Assembly: GCA_945861635.1 (NCBI GenBank)
Contig: CAMAWH010000023.1
Location: 1-64,000 of the forward strand
DNA: 64,000 nucleotides
Reading direction: 5' to 3'
Origin: Klebsiella pneumoniae
GTDB lineage: Bacteria; Myxococcota_A; UBA796; SXON01
Part shown: piece by piece, positions 40,425 through 48,337 of the stretch
Layout: each line of letters starts with the position of its first letter
How positions within the stretch are numbered: position 1 is the first letter of the stretch
Program-made: the position numbers and the translations under genes
Notes under the pieces: model-generated
Seen by the model: only the letters and a program-made list of their open reading frames with translations
Database searches by the model: none
Told to the model about the DNA's origin: nothing

Positions 40425-41899
40425 GGGATCTCCGCAACCGTCTTTCCGGTCGCAAAGGTGAACGTGAGCGTAGCCGTCGTCGGGTTTCCGCTGACATCCG
40501 CGATTCCGCCGATGGGAATCTCTACGAGGTAGGTGGTATCGGCCCGCAAGGGGGCATCGGGAACGAAATTCGCGAGGGATTCCTGACCGTAGAATCGGCC
40601 CGAAACAGCCTTGCCATCCTGGCTCCACACGCGAAACGACCCGGCATGGACCGAAACCGGCTCAATCTGTTCGTCGAACGACAGGCCGATGCGCCCCGTG
40701 ACGGGCACCCAGGCCTCGCCATCGATCGGACTGGTCAACTCGACGGTCGGGCCACGCGTGTCAACGGCCTCACTCCACGGAAAGACGAGGGTTGCCAACC
40801 CCGGATCTGCGCCTTCGTCCACGCTGGCAATCGCGACGTTGCCGATAGGCGTCAGCGTATCGAAATCGCCGCTCATGTCGATACGCGACAGCTCGACGGG
40901 CGCAGCGGGGTCCGTGAAATCGTAGCGTGCGCCGTAGTTGGACTCTCCCTGAAACAGCGTTTCGTGGTGCCGAAAAACGTAGCCGCCATCCGCCTCGGGC
41001 GCGTCCATCGCCGATACGAGAGTGGGTGCGGTCGGATCGGCGATGTCGTACACCACGGGGCCGCCGCCGCCGTCTTTTCTGGCGAACAGGGCGTAGCGTC
41101 CGCCGATATTGGCGAAATAGTACGGGTGTGGCCGCCCGTCGGCGTCGGAAACGCTCCAATCGGCCAGGAGTTGCCAATCCTCCGGATCGCCCACGTCCCA
41201 CAGGATGGTGCGCGAGAGTCCCGCCGTGGACGCCATCGCAAGGTTGCCGATGACATGGAAACTGCCCGCCATGAACGCGACCTCTGTCCACTGGGAAAGG
41301 ATCTCGGGGTGCTCCGGGTCGGACACATCCACCGTGAGCACGCCGTTGAAGCCTGCACTCACAAACAGCAGGTCACCTTGCCAGAAGGTGGAGAGGGCGA
41401 CCCGGAAATACGCATCCGGGTAGTTGTAGTCGGGAATTTCCAGATCGCTCAGCCAGAGGGGTGCGGTGGGATCCGTCAGGTCCCAGAAGCCGATCCCGCC
41501 GTGGTCGTTGTCGTGGTGGGCGTCCACCGCGAGTATCGTCCGCTCCCCGACTTTTGCGATGGCGAGCGTGTGGCTCTCCCGCATGAGCGGCGCGAACGTT
41601 TCCCCGATCTTGGTCGGCGCGCAGGGGTCGGAAATGTCGAACAGGGTGACGCCGCCGCCCCCGGACTCGGGCGCCCAGGGCATGACGAGCCAGCCGTCGT
41701 ACATCCCGACGAGGTTGTGGTGCTCTACATCCTCGGGGCCGCCGGTCAGTGCTGCGCATGCGACGTCGAGCGCGTTGGCGGCAAACGGGATGGCGGGACC
41801 GCCCGGCCCTGCGAGCGCGTAGTCACCGGGGTTGGGCACGGCGTCCGGTCTCACGGCGGCGGGCTGGGTCTCGGTGCAGGCCGCGAGGAGCAGAAGCAT
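40418..41899 (-). CDS. LVIVD-repeat beta-propeller lipoprotein with C-terminal Ig-like domain
   Basis: A 493-aa protein with lipobox MLLLLAAC (Cys8). LVIVD-type blades repeat through the body: VTLFDISDPCAPTKIGE, IGFWDLTDPTAPLWLSD, LTVDVSDPEHPEILSQW, VVYDIADPTAPTLVSAM. The last 110 residues (PTVELTSPIDGEAWVPVTGR...ADVSGNPTTATLTF) form a Big_5-type Ig-like domain. These proteins are exported and of uncertain role. It is directly upstream of the cytochrome lipoprotein, overlapping it by 7 bases, so the two products probably function together at the envelope. It starts 8 bases after the DUF3095 stop. Confidence 0.9.
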   Translation of the reverse strand: MLLLLAACTETQPAAVRPDAVPNPGDYALAGPGGPAIPFAANALDVACAALTGGPEDVEHHNLVGMYDGWLVMPWAPESGGGGVTLFDISDPCAPTKIGETFAPLMRESHTLAIAKVGERTILAVDAHHDNDHGGIGFWDLTDPTAPLWLSDLEIPDYNYPDAYFRVALSTFWQGDLLFVSAGFNGVLTVDVSDPEHPEILSQWTEVAFMAGSFHVIGNLAMASTAGLSRTILWDVGDPEDWQLLADWSVSDADGRPHPYYFANIGGRYALFARKDGGGGPVVYDIADPTAPTLVSAMDAPEADGGYVFRHHETLFQGESNYGARYDFTDPAAPVELSRIDMSGDFDTLTPIGNVAIASVDEGADPGLATLVFPWSEAVDTRGPTVELTSPIDGEAWVPVTGRIGLSFDEQIEPVSVHAGSFRVWSQDGKAVSGRFYGQESLANFVPDAPLRADTTYLVEIPIGGIADVSGNPTTATLTFTFATGKTVAEIPW

Positions 41900-41907
41900 G
41901 GGACCCC

Positions 41908-43131
41908 CTAACGGCTTCCGGCAGCCGCGATCTGCGCCTTCAACCCGATCGCCGCGAACGCGTAGCCACCATCTCCGCCATCGATGAAATGGACGTGGCG
42001 ATTCTCAGAGAGTGAAAAGAGGGCACACGTCATGACTGCGTCCTCAGACCAGTGGACGCCATAGAAGAGGGTGCCACGTCCCCGGTGTGTTTCCAGCAGT
42101 GTCTCAATGGCAGCCCGCGATGTGTCCGGCACCTCCACGACCATCCTCAACATCCCGTCGAACTTGCGGAAGTCCGAACGAGCGACCGAGGACGACAAAT
42201 AGGCCTCGGGGTCCATCACGGGCGTCTTCAGGTTGGTCATGAACAGCAGGTTGCCAACAACGTTGTCGATGAGACTCTGGAGCCGCGCCCACAGCCGGCG
42301 CCACGGGGGCGCGTGCGCGTGCAGGCGCTGCTCCAGCCCGAACGTGCTCGGCAACAGGCGGTTCTTCTTGAGCTGACCCAGCTTGACAGGGTTTGCGGCT
42401 GGTTGTTCTCCCCCGGCCAGTCGCATGACCTCCTGGAAAATCTGGCGATAGGTGGCCGCCTCGTCGGACGTCCGACTCTTCACCAACAGCGCGAGTATCT
42501 TTCCCTGCTCCGGTCGGAACGGCTCCCAACGGCACGACAGTCCGGTGAGATCCGCCGGAATCTCCCCGGCTCCAGCCTCGTACAGGAATTCACTGTTGGG
42601 GGCCTTGACCCACCCCTCCGCGATGCCCAAACCCTCCCCCCAGAACATCGCCAGAACGTCGTCACCGGCGAGGCGAAACTTGGCGACCGAAGCGTGATGA
42701 CCGGCCTCGTGCAATGTTCGCACGGGCACGGCGCCCACCCGCAGCTTCAGCCCGTACTGGTCCGACGAGAGTCGGGCGACGGCCAACAATGCCGTCCGCG
42801 CGTCCGCCACCAGCTCTGGTGGCACCGCGATCAGCGCGCCATCCCCACCAAATGCGTACGGGATCATCCGACCTGCCGCCACGTTCACTACTGCGATGAT
42901 GCAGGCCGCGCCTACCAGATTCACCGCCCGGTACTTCCCGGCCTTGACCGCCAACGTGGACCCTTCCACATCCGAAATCAGCAGCACCCAATCGTCGGGC
43001 AATTCCGAATATCGAGCCTGCTCGAACATCTCGACAAAGGCTTCACATGCAGGAAGATCGGCGAAAAAGGACGAGTTAGACAGACCGACGCTCCAACGCG
43101 GGGGAATATCCCTGTGCCCCTGGAACCGCAC
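41908..43131 (-). CDS. DUF3095 (nucleotidyl-cyclase-like) protein
   Basis: A protein of about 407 aa. The N-terminal part has DDWVLLISDVEGSTLAVKAG followed by YRAVNLVGAACIIAVVN and MIPYAFGGDGALIAVP. This is the DUF3095 pattern, which resembles a class III cyclase catalytic core (D-x-E-G-S-T, then GGDG). No signal peptide is seen, so it is cytoplasmic. Cyclase activity has not been shown for this family as far as I know, so cyclic nucleotide production is only inferred. GTG 43131 was chosen: an AAGGA precedes it by about 13 bases, and family members start close to the FFADLP segment. It is co-transcribed with the 115-aa and Rieske genes. Confidence 0.83.
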   Translation of the reverse strand: MRFQGHRDIPPRWSVGLSNSSFFADLPACEAFVEMFEQARYSELPDDWVLLISDVEGSTLAVKAGKYRAVNLVGAACIIAVVNVAAGRMIPYAFGGDGALIAVPPELVADARTALLAVARLSSDQYGLKLRVGAVPVRTLHEAGHHASVAKFRLAGDDVLAMFWGEGLGIAEGWVKAPNSEFLYEAGAGEIPADLTGLSCRWEPFRPEQGKILALLVKSRTSDEAATYRQIFQEVMRLAGGEQPAANPVKLGQLKKNRLLPSTFGLEQRLHAHAPPWRRLWARLQSLIDNVVGNLLFMTNLKTPVMDPEAYLSSSVARSDFRKFDGMLRMVVEVPDTSRAAIETLLETHRGRGTLFYGVHWSEDAVMTCALFSLSENRHVHFIDGGDGGYAFAAIGLKAQIAAAGSR

Positions 43132-43157
43132 GCACCGCGATTCGTCCTTCGGGCCGG

Positions 43158-43505
43158 TCACATCCTCCGACTGGAACTCGGCGGGATGCCCGGCGAGAGC
43201 GGATCGACGGCATTGTTGAATCCGGTGGGGAAGACGCCGAGTTCGTAGGTGTACGGCGCCACCTTGCTCAACGTGAAGCGCCGCCACTTTTCGGCGGTCG
43301 GATCCTTGCCCGACAATACCCACGCCACTGAGCTCGACGGCGGACCATCCACCCATCCGCTGACGACGTGGTCGAGGTACGGGAGCGCGCGATCCTCCAC
43401 GCGGACGGCCAATGTGCCGCCCTCCTCCGGAAGGCCGCGCAACGTCGGGAGCGTCATGGTAAACGTAACGCCCTGCTTCAAGCTCTGACCAAGGATTGCG
43501 CTCAT
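43158..43505 (-). CDS. 115-aa protein of unknown function
   Basis: A small soluble protein with no signal peptide (MSAILGQSLKQGVTFTMTLP). Pattern and length suggest an all-beta fold (GTLAVRVEDRALPYLDHVVSGWVDG; WRRFTLSKVAPYTYELGVFP). It ends in a Pro/Ser-rich tail. The start codon overlaps the stop of the Rieske gene (ATGA), and its stop lies 26 bases before the DUF3095 start. It presumably acts in the same pathway. I do not recognise the family. Confidence 0.75.
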   Translation of the reverse strand: MSAILGQSLKQGVTFTMTLPTLRGLPEEGGTLAVRVEDRALPYLDHVVSGWVDGPPSSSVAWVLSGKDPTAEKWRRFTLSKVAPYTYELGVFPTGFNNAVDPLSPGIPPSSSRRM

Positions 43506-44053
43506 CTTCGGATGACCTCCATGCCGTCGTTGTGATCGCCGCCGCGCGCGCCGCTGCCTTCGGTGAGGCGCGCGCCCAGCCAGATGGACCCGTTATCCTC
43601 TCGGACGGACCATGTGCCGACCGTGCGTTCGGGAACCGTCAGGCACGCGCCGGTGGTGAAGTCGTATTCCCAGTCGTGGTAGGGACACTGAACCTTGCAC
43701 CCGGAAATCGCGCCTTCGCCGATGGGGCCGTCTTCGTGGACGCAGGCGTTGTCGATGGCATACAGCTTTCCCTCACGACGAAAGATCGCAATTACATCAC
43801 CGCCTCGTGCGCGCGTGATCGCCGCGCCTTCCGCGAGTTCCGCGGATCGACCGATGGGCGACGTGGGGGATTGTGCCGCCGGCAACGGCGCGGCGGGCGC
43901 GCCCACCGGCGCGGCGGCCGGTGCGGACGTCTCTGGAGCGGCCGCGCGGGCGGTGGCCGGTGCGGGCGAGCTTGGCGCCGCCGAGGCTGGCGCCGCCGAA
44001 CCTCGTCCGAGGACGGATCGCGCCGCCTCCTTCAGCCGATCCCGCAGCCCCAT
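43502..44053 (-). CDS. Rieske-type [2Fe-2S] ferredoxin with Ala/Pro-rich N-terminus
   Basis: A 183-aa protein. Residues 18-65 are a low-complexity Ala/Pro linker after a short basic helix (MGLRDRLKEAARSVLGRG). The Rieske domain follows with CVH (Cys104, His106) and CPYH (Cys123, His126), the two ligand pairs of the cluster, in CVHEDGPIGEG and CPYHDWEYDF. This is the soluble NirD/ferredoxin-component type. The N-terminal helix could bind a membrane or partner. It begins immediately after the stop of the 175-aa gene and overlaps the start of the 115-aa gene. The electron partner is unknown. Confidence 0.92.
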   Translation of the reverse strand: MGLRDRLKEAARSVLGRGSAAPASAAPSSPAPATARAAAPETSAPAAAPVGAPAAPLPAAQSPTSPIGRSAELAEGAAITRARGGDVIAIFRREGKLYAIDNACVHEDGPIGEGAISGCKVQCPYHDWEYDFTTGACLTVPERTVGTWSVREDNGSIWLGARLTEGSGARGGDHNDGMEVIRR

Positions 44054-44581
44054 TCAGACAGCCCAGTCCGGGTGCTCAGGTGCCTGCCACGCATCGTTGA
44101 GCGCTTCCGTTGCGGCCCAGAGCATGAAGAAGATCAAGACCGCTTGATCGTCCGCAACATCGACTTCCGCCTCCTTCTTCTCCTCACGCTCAAACAACGC
44201 GTGCAGGGCCTCGTCGAGGATGTGCGGCTGCGCACGCCATTCGATGGCGCGGACCCGGGTAGGAAAGCCCGCGTCACCCGGCATCAATCCCTTTCCCACC
44301 GCCATCACCCGCGCCGTCGCCGCTTCGATTTCCGGAGCCGCGACGCGCGCAAGGCGACCGCCGCACTTCTGGTAGATACGCACGATGACGGCGAGGAGGT
44401 ACACGGACACCTCACCGCTTTGTCCTTGCATGGAGCGCACGTTTGCCTTGAAGAACCGCGTCAATCGCGCCTGATCCTCAAGGATGCGACGCGCCGCCGT
44501 TTGGAAGTTGGCGGATTGTTCGGCGCATTCCTCCGACAGGCGGTGGACCAGATCGCGAGGGATGGCAGGATTCGTGGACAT
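44054..44581 (-). CDS. 175-aa helical protein of unknown function
   Basis: A soluble, largely alpha-helical protein (VHRLSEECAEQSANFQTAAR; RILEDQARLTRFFKANVRSM) without signal peptide or recognised motif. The tail is acidic and aromatic (FMLWAATEALNDAWQ). Its stop abuts the ATG of the Rieske gene, so the two are coupled. It may be a structural partner of the Rieske protein, which is inference from position only. Confidence 0.75.
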   Translation of the reverse strand: MSTNPAIPRDLVHRLSEECAEQSANFQTAARRILEDQARLTRFFKANVRSMQGQSGEVSVYLLAVIVRIYQKCGGRLARVAAPEIEAATARVMAVGKGLMPGDAGFPTRVRAIEWRAQPHILDEALHALFEREEKKEAEVDVADDQAVLIFFMLWAATEALNDAWQAPEHPDWAV

Positions 44582-44590
44582 CGCCCGCGA

Positions 44591-45211
44591 CTAACCTGCG
44601 CCCCCGCGGATGGCCTCGCGAATCGCCGTGCGGGCCGCCTCTTCCACGTCCGAACGGTTGGCGAGCCACTCGGCGTGCGCCCCGGGACCGACGGTGTTGG
44701 TGATCCCGAGCACGACGGTGAGCGGCACGCCCGCAGCGGCACACGCTGTTGCGACGCCGAAGGCCTCCATGTGCTCGATCTGCCAGTCGCGGGCGAACTC
44801 GTCGGCGAGTTCAGGGTCGGTCGTGATCGCGGTCAATGACAGGACCGTGCAAACCCGCAGGCCGGCCAGTGGCGTGACCGGCATCGGCGATGGCGCCCGC
44901 GGCACATACCCAAGCCCCCGCGCACTCGCGACGGAGCCCAGTCCGATCAGCGAGGCCGTGACCACGTCACCGACGTCGGGACCGCCCGGATATGCGCCTG
45001 CGGTCCCGACGAGGATCACCCTGTCCGGCTGCGATAGCGCCAAGCGGCGCGCCATCCGCGCCGCCGCCGCGACCATCCCAACGCCCAGCGTCTCCCCCTG
45101 AAGATCCCCCAGCTCACCCGGTACGGCTGCGACGATGAGGAGAGGTGTCAGGATGTTACCATTACTATTATTAATAGTAATGGTAACATCCTGACACCTA
45201 TCGGATGACAT
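44591..45211 (-). CDS. Nucleoside phosphorylase-superfamily hydrolase, futalosine hydrolase-like
   Basis: The core contains LLIVAAVPGELG, RVILVGTAGAYPG and IEHMEAFGVATACAAAGVPL, matching the PNP/UDP phosphorylase fold with the M-E ribose-binding motif. Size and layout resemble futalosine hydrolase (MqnB) of the alternative menaquinone pathway, but the substrate cannot be fixed from sequence. The 5' end is unusual: the family normally starts at the LLIVAAVP strand, yet the only ATG (45211) lies beyond a perfect 57-nt palindrome whose 19 codons stay open. Translation may use that ATG, or a CTG at 45192 just inside the palindrome. Confidence 0.8.
   Translation of the reverse strand: MSSDRCQDVTITINNSNGNILTPLLIVAAVPGELGDLQGETLGVGMVAAAARMARRLALSQPDRVILVGTAGAYPGGPDVGDVVTASLIGLGSVASARGLGYVPRAPSPMPVTPLAGLRVCTVLSLTAITTDPELADEFARDWQIEHMEAFGVATACAAAGVPLTVVLGITNTVGPGAHAEWLANRSDVEEAARTAIREAIRGGAG
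45143..45199. repeat. Perfect 57-nt palindrome (28-bp arms, 1-nt centre)
   Basis: Bases 45143-45170 are the exact reverse complement of 45172-45199, around a single central T. It begins AGGTGTCAGGATGTTACC and has an AT-rich centre (ATTACTATTA), unlike the GC-rich surroundings. It sits between divergent genes and inside the 5' end of the nucleosidase frame. Long perfect hairpins of this kind are typical of REP-type elements mobilised by Y1/RAYT transposases, and the GGTGTCAGG end reminds me of them. No such transposase is in the window. Confidence 0.9.
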
Positions 45212-46256
45212 GCGAGCGTGGAAGGAAGCGGAGGCATTGGCGGAAGCGCGGTGGTGGGCCGAAGCGGGCGCGGCGTTCAGCGCGATCGCCGAGCGCTCGG
45301 TGCGCATGAAGAACAGGCGGATCGCACGTGAGGCGGCCTCCCGAGCGGCGGACGCCTTCCGACGCGATGATCGTCCCGCCGCTGCCGCCAGGATGCTGCG
45401 GATCGCGTTTGATCACGGGCAGGACGGGCTGGTGGACCGCGTACAACTTGCGGCGGTGTTGCTGGATTCTGGGCAGATCGACGCGGCGGCGGACATCGCG
45501 GCTACCGCGCTCGACAGCGCCAGTGACCCGGCCGAGTCCGTCCTGGCCCTCGACACGAGGGTCGGGCTGGCGTTGGCGCGCGGGCGCGTTTCCGAAGCGC
45601 GCGCCGACCTCGCCGCGATCGAGCGCTTCGCGCTGCCCGGTGCCGAGATTGCGGCTGCGTTCCGGCAGGCGCAACTGGACCGACTGGATGGGCTGTTGGG
45701 TCGCGCGGAGGCGGGGTGGCGGCAGCTCGTGGACGTCTTGACGCCGCACGAGCAGGCGGCCGGTCCATTAGGAGCGGCATACGCTGAGCTTGGCGAAACC
45801 GCGGCGCTGCGGCAGGCGCTCGGCGCCGATGTGAACCCGGAGCCATTTTTTGTCTCGTCCGTAGACGCGTGGACGCGGGCCGGTCGCCGATCCGGCGTGT
45901 TTCGGGCGGAGGCGTGGCTCTTGCGCGTCCGCCGTGGGCTCCCGACCGCGATCGACCGCGCGCTCGACTACGCGATGGAGCGCGGCATGCCGCTGTTGGC
46001 CGCGGAGCTTTTGGTCTGCCGCGCCGTCTGCAAGCATGATCCTGTCGATGCGTTGGAGGCCGTACGCATCGCGACCGAAGCGCCGCTTGCACGCGGTCGG
46101 GCCCGCGTCATCGCAGCGGAGTTGGGCGGTCGGGCGGACCTCTCGCTCGCGTTGGCGGAACTCCGGGAAGACGCGGCGTGGACGGCCCGCGCGCTGCTCG
46201 CCGACCCCGGGACGGCCGGCGAAGGGCGGATGCGCGCCGACGCCCTGCTGTCTTGA
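45210..46256 (+). CDS. Alpha-solenoid (TPR-like) protein
   Basis: A 348-aa Ala/Arg/Leu-rich protein made of stacked helices (for example AEAGAAFSAIAERSVRMKNR; AAAARMLRIAFDHGQDGLVD), consistent with a tetratricopeptide-type solenoid, although individual repeats are diverged. No signal peptide or membrane segment is seen. The ATG at 45210 overlaps, on the opposite strand, the possible ATG of the nucleosidase gene. Any promoter would have to lie in or beyond the palindrome. The htpX gene follows after 30 bases. Function unknown; probably protein-protein contacts. Confidence 0.78.
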   Translation: MRAWKEAEALAEARWWAEAGAAFSAIAERSVRMKNRRIAREAASRAADAFRRDDRPAAAARMLRIAFDHGQDGLVDRVQLAAVLLDSGQIDAAADIAATALDSASDPAESVLALDTRVGLALARGRVSEARADLAAIERFALPGAEIAAAFRQAQLDRLDGLLGRAEAGWRQLVDVLTPHEQAAGPLGAAYAELGETAALRQALGADVNPEPFFVSSVDAWTRAGRRSGVFRAEAWLLRVRRGLPTAIDRALDYAMERGMPLLAAELLVCRAVCKHDPVDALEAVRIATEAPLARGRARVIAAELGGRADLSLALAELREDAAWTARALLADPGTAGEGRMRADALLS

Positions 46257-46286
46257 CGGCCATCCGGCGGTGAATATCCCATCGAG

Positions 46287-47141
46287 ATGCTCAACCAACT
46301 GAAGACACTCGTCCTTCTCTCCCTGCTCACCGGCCTGCTCGTGGCGGTCGGGCGCGTCGTGGCCGGTCCAACCGGTGCGGTCGTGGCGCTCGGTTTTGCG
46401 ACGATCATGAACTTCGGCTCGTGGTGGTTCTCCGATAAGATCGTGCTGGCAATGAGCGGCGCGCGGGAGATCGGTCCCGACGACGCGCCGCGTGTGTGGG
46501 CGATCGTGAAGGATCTTGCCGCGCGCGCCGAGATGCCGATGCCGCGCGTCTACGTCATCGCTCAGGAGCAGCCGAACGCCTTTGCAACCGGTCGAGACCC
46601 CGCGCACGCGGCCATCGCGGTCACGGAAGGCATTTTGCGCTCCATGCCGGACGACGAGCTTCGCGGCGTTCTTGCCCACGAGTTGGGGCACGTGCACAAT
46701 CGCGACACGTTGATCATGGCCGTTGCAGCCACGGCAGCGGGTGCGATTTCGATGCTGGCGAGCATGGCGCAGTGGGCGATGATCTTCGGCGGCGGTCGCC
46801 GCGATGACGACCGCGAGGGCGGCGGGATCGGCGCCATCGTGGCGATTTTCGTTGCGCCGATTGCGGCCACGCTCATCCAGTTGGCGGTCTCCCGGTCGCG
46901 CGAGTACGGAGCGGACGAGTTCAGCGCCCGCCTGCTTGGTGACGCCACGCCGCTGATGCGCGCCCTGCACCGGCTCGAACGCGGCGTGGAGGCGATTCCC
47001 GCGGCCGTGAATCCCTCGTTCGCCCACGTCTACATCGTGAATCCACTCTCCATGCGCGGGATGATGGCGCTGTTCCGGACGCACCCGCTGACGGAAGACC
47101 GCGTTGCGCGGCTGAAGACCGTGGCGGCGGATTTGGGGTAG
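46287..47141 (+). CDS. htpX: Membrane zinc metalloprotease HtpX (M48B)
   Basis: A 284-aa M48 protease of the inner membrane that degrades misfolded membrane proteins. Two N-terminal helices (LKTLVLLSLLTGLLVAVG; AVVALGFATIMNFGSWWFSD) are followed by the zinc site HELGHVHNRD (about 131-140). The third ligand Glu is in SREYGADEFSARL, and two more helices lie between. The length and order match HtpX from other bacteria. Confidence 0.95.
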   Translation: MLNQLKTLVLLSLLTGLLVAVGRVVAGPTGAVVALGFATIMNFGSWWFSDKIVLAMSGAREIGPDDAPRVWAIVKDLAARAEMPMPRVYVIAQEQPNAFATGRDPAHAAIAVTEGILRSMPDDELRGVLAHELGHVHNRDTLIMAVAATAAGAISMLASMAQWAMIFGGGRRDDDREGGGIGAIVAIFVAPIAATLIQLAVSRSREYGADEFSARLLGDATPLMRALHRLERGVEAIPAAVNPSFAHVYIVNPLSMRGMMALFRTHPLTEDRVARLKTVAADLG

Positions 47142-47145
47142 CCGA

Positions 47146-47283
47146 CTATTCGCAGGTGGCGTCGTCGATATCGACGTGCACTGCGCAATTGACGTACGGC
47201 GTAGGTCCAAGCACGGCGCTGTCTCGAGTCTCCTCTGCGTTCCCCGCTCGCCCCGGTGCACACGCGAGAAGAACGAGGAGCAT
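47146..47283 (-). CDS. Very small lipoprotein (45 aa)
   Basis: On the minus strand ATG 47283 opens MLLVLLACAPGRAGNAEETR, a short lipoprotein signal with lipobox Cys8. The remaining sequence is acidic and ends CAVHVDIDDATCE before TAG. Two further Cys could pair. It fills the gap between htpX and the dehydrogenase gene, facing htpX. Similar tiny lipoproteins occur elsewhere in the window, for example at 28621. Function unknown. Confidence 0.6.
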   Translation of the reverse strand: MLLVLLACAPGRAGNAEETRDSAVLGPTPYVNCAVHVDIDDATCE

Positions 47284-47336
47284 CGCCAGAGTATACGCCT
47301 TCGCGTTAGCCTCCGCCCTAACCCGTTGGAGCTTTC

Positions 47337-48335
47337 GTGCGGTATCGCGTCACCCTTCTGAAAGGCGATGGTATCGGGCCGGAAGTAACCGGCGCGGCAT
47401 GTGAGATTCTCGCCGCCGCGGGTGCGCCCATCGACTGGGAGGAGGCGCCGGCGGGTGGCGAGGCGATGGAGAAATTCGGCGTACCGATGCCCGATGTCAC
47501 GCTCGATGCGATTCGTCGCAACCGCCTCGGACTGAAGGGACCGCTCATGACCCCAAAGGGGACGGGGTTCCGCTCGGCCAACGTCGCGATGCGGCAGGCG
47601 TTGGACCTGTTTGTCGGACTGCGGCCGGTGCGCTCGCTACCCAACGTACCGGGCGCCTGGAAGGGGCTCGATCTCATGCTCTTTCGCGAGAATACGGAAG
47701 ACCTGTACGCCGGGATCGAGCACGAAGTCACGCCGGGCACGGTGGTCTCCATGAAGACCTCGACGACCGCCGCCGGAATGCGAATTTCGAGGTGGGCGCT
47801 GGAATACATGCGCTATCGCGGCCGTCGGCGCATTCACTGCTGCCACAAGGCGCCCGTCAACCCGCTGGCCGACGGGGCGTTCCTCGATGCCTTTCGGTCC
47901 GTCGCAAGGGAGTATCCGTTTATCGAGGCACTTGACCTTGGCGTGGACTCGCTCTCCCTGATGTTGCCGATCGATCCGAGCCGCTTCGACGTGCTGCTGC
48001 TTCAGAACCTCTATGGGGACATCCTCTCCGACTTGTGCGCGGGGCTCGCGGGCGGGCTGGGGGTGGTTCCCGGCGCCAACATTGGCGCGCACGCGGCGGT
48101 TTTCGAGGCAGTCCACGGAACGGCGCCAGACATCGCCGGACAGGGGAAGGCGAATCCGTTGGCCGTGCTACTTTCAGCGTTGATGCTGCTTGAGTACGTC
48201 GGCGAGTGGAAGATCGCAGGTCGGATCGAGCGTGCCGTTTGGGACGTACTGGAGGATGGCACGCACATCACCGGCGACCTTGGCGGCAAGGCGGGGACAG
48301 CCGAATTCACCGCCGCCATTGTGGACAGGTTGTAA
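47337..48335 (+). CDS. NAD-type isocitrate dehydrogenase, catalytic-type subunit
   Basis: A 332-aa member of the isocitrate/isopropylmalate dehydrogenase family, starting at GTG 47337. Catalytic elements are intact: S-x-N-x-x-x-R in SANVAMRQALDLF, RENTEDLYAGIEH with Arg and Tyr, HK in CCHKAPVNPLADG, Asp in GVDSLSL and the metal-site GDILSD. The cofactor loop HGTAPDIAGQGKANP agrees with NAD-dependent isocitrate dehydrogenase. It should oxidise isocitrate to 2-oxoglutarate, complementing the nearby fumarase in the TCA cycle. A second family member begins 2 bases after its stop. Confidence 0.9.
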   Translation: MRYRVTLLKGDGIGPEVTGAACEILAAAGAPIDWEEAPAGGEAMEKFGVPMPDVTLDAIRRNRLGLKGPLMTPKGTGFRSANVAMRQALDLFVGLRPVRSLPNVPGAWKGLDLMLFRENTEDLYAGIEHEVTPGTVVSMKTSTTAAGMRISRWALEYMRYRGRRRIHCCHKAPVNPLADGAFLDAFRSVAREYPFIEALDLGVDSLSLMLPIDPSRFDVLLLQNLYGDILSDLCAGLAGGLGVVPGANIGAHAAVFEAVHGTAPDIAGQGKANPLAVLLSALMLLEYVGEWKIAGRIERAVWDVLEDGTHITGDLGGKAGTAEFTAAIVDRL

Positions 48336-48337
48336 CC

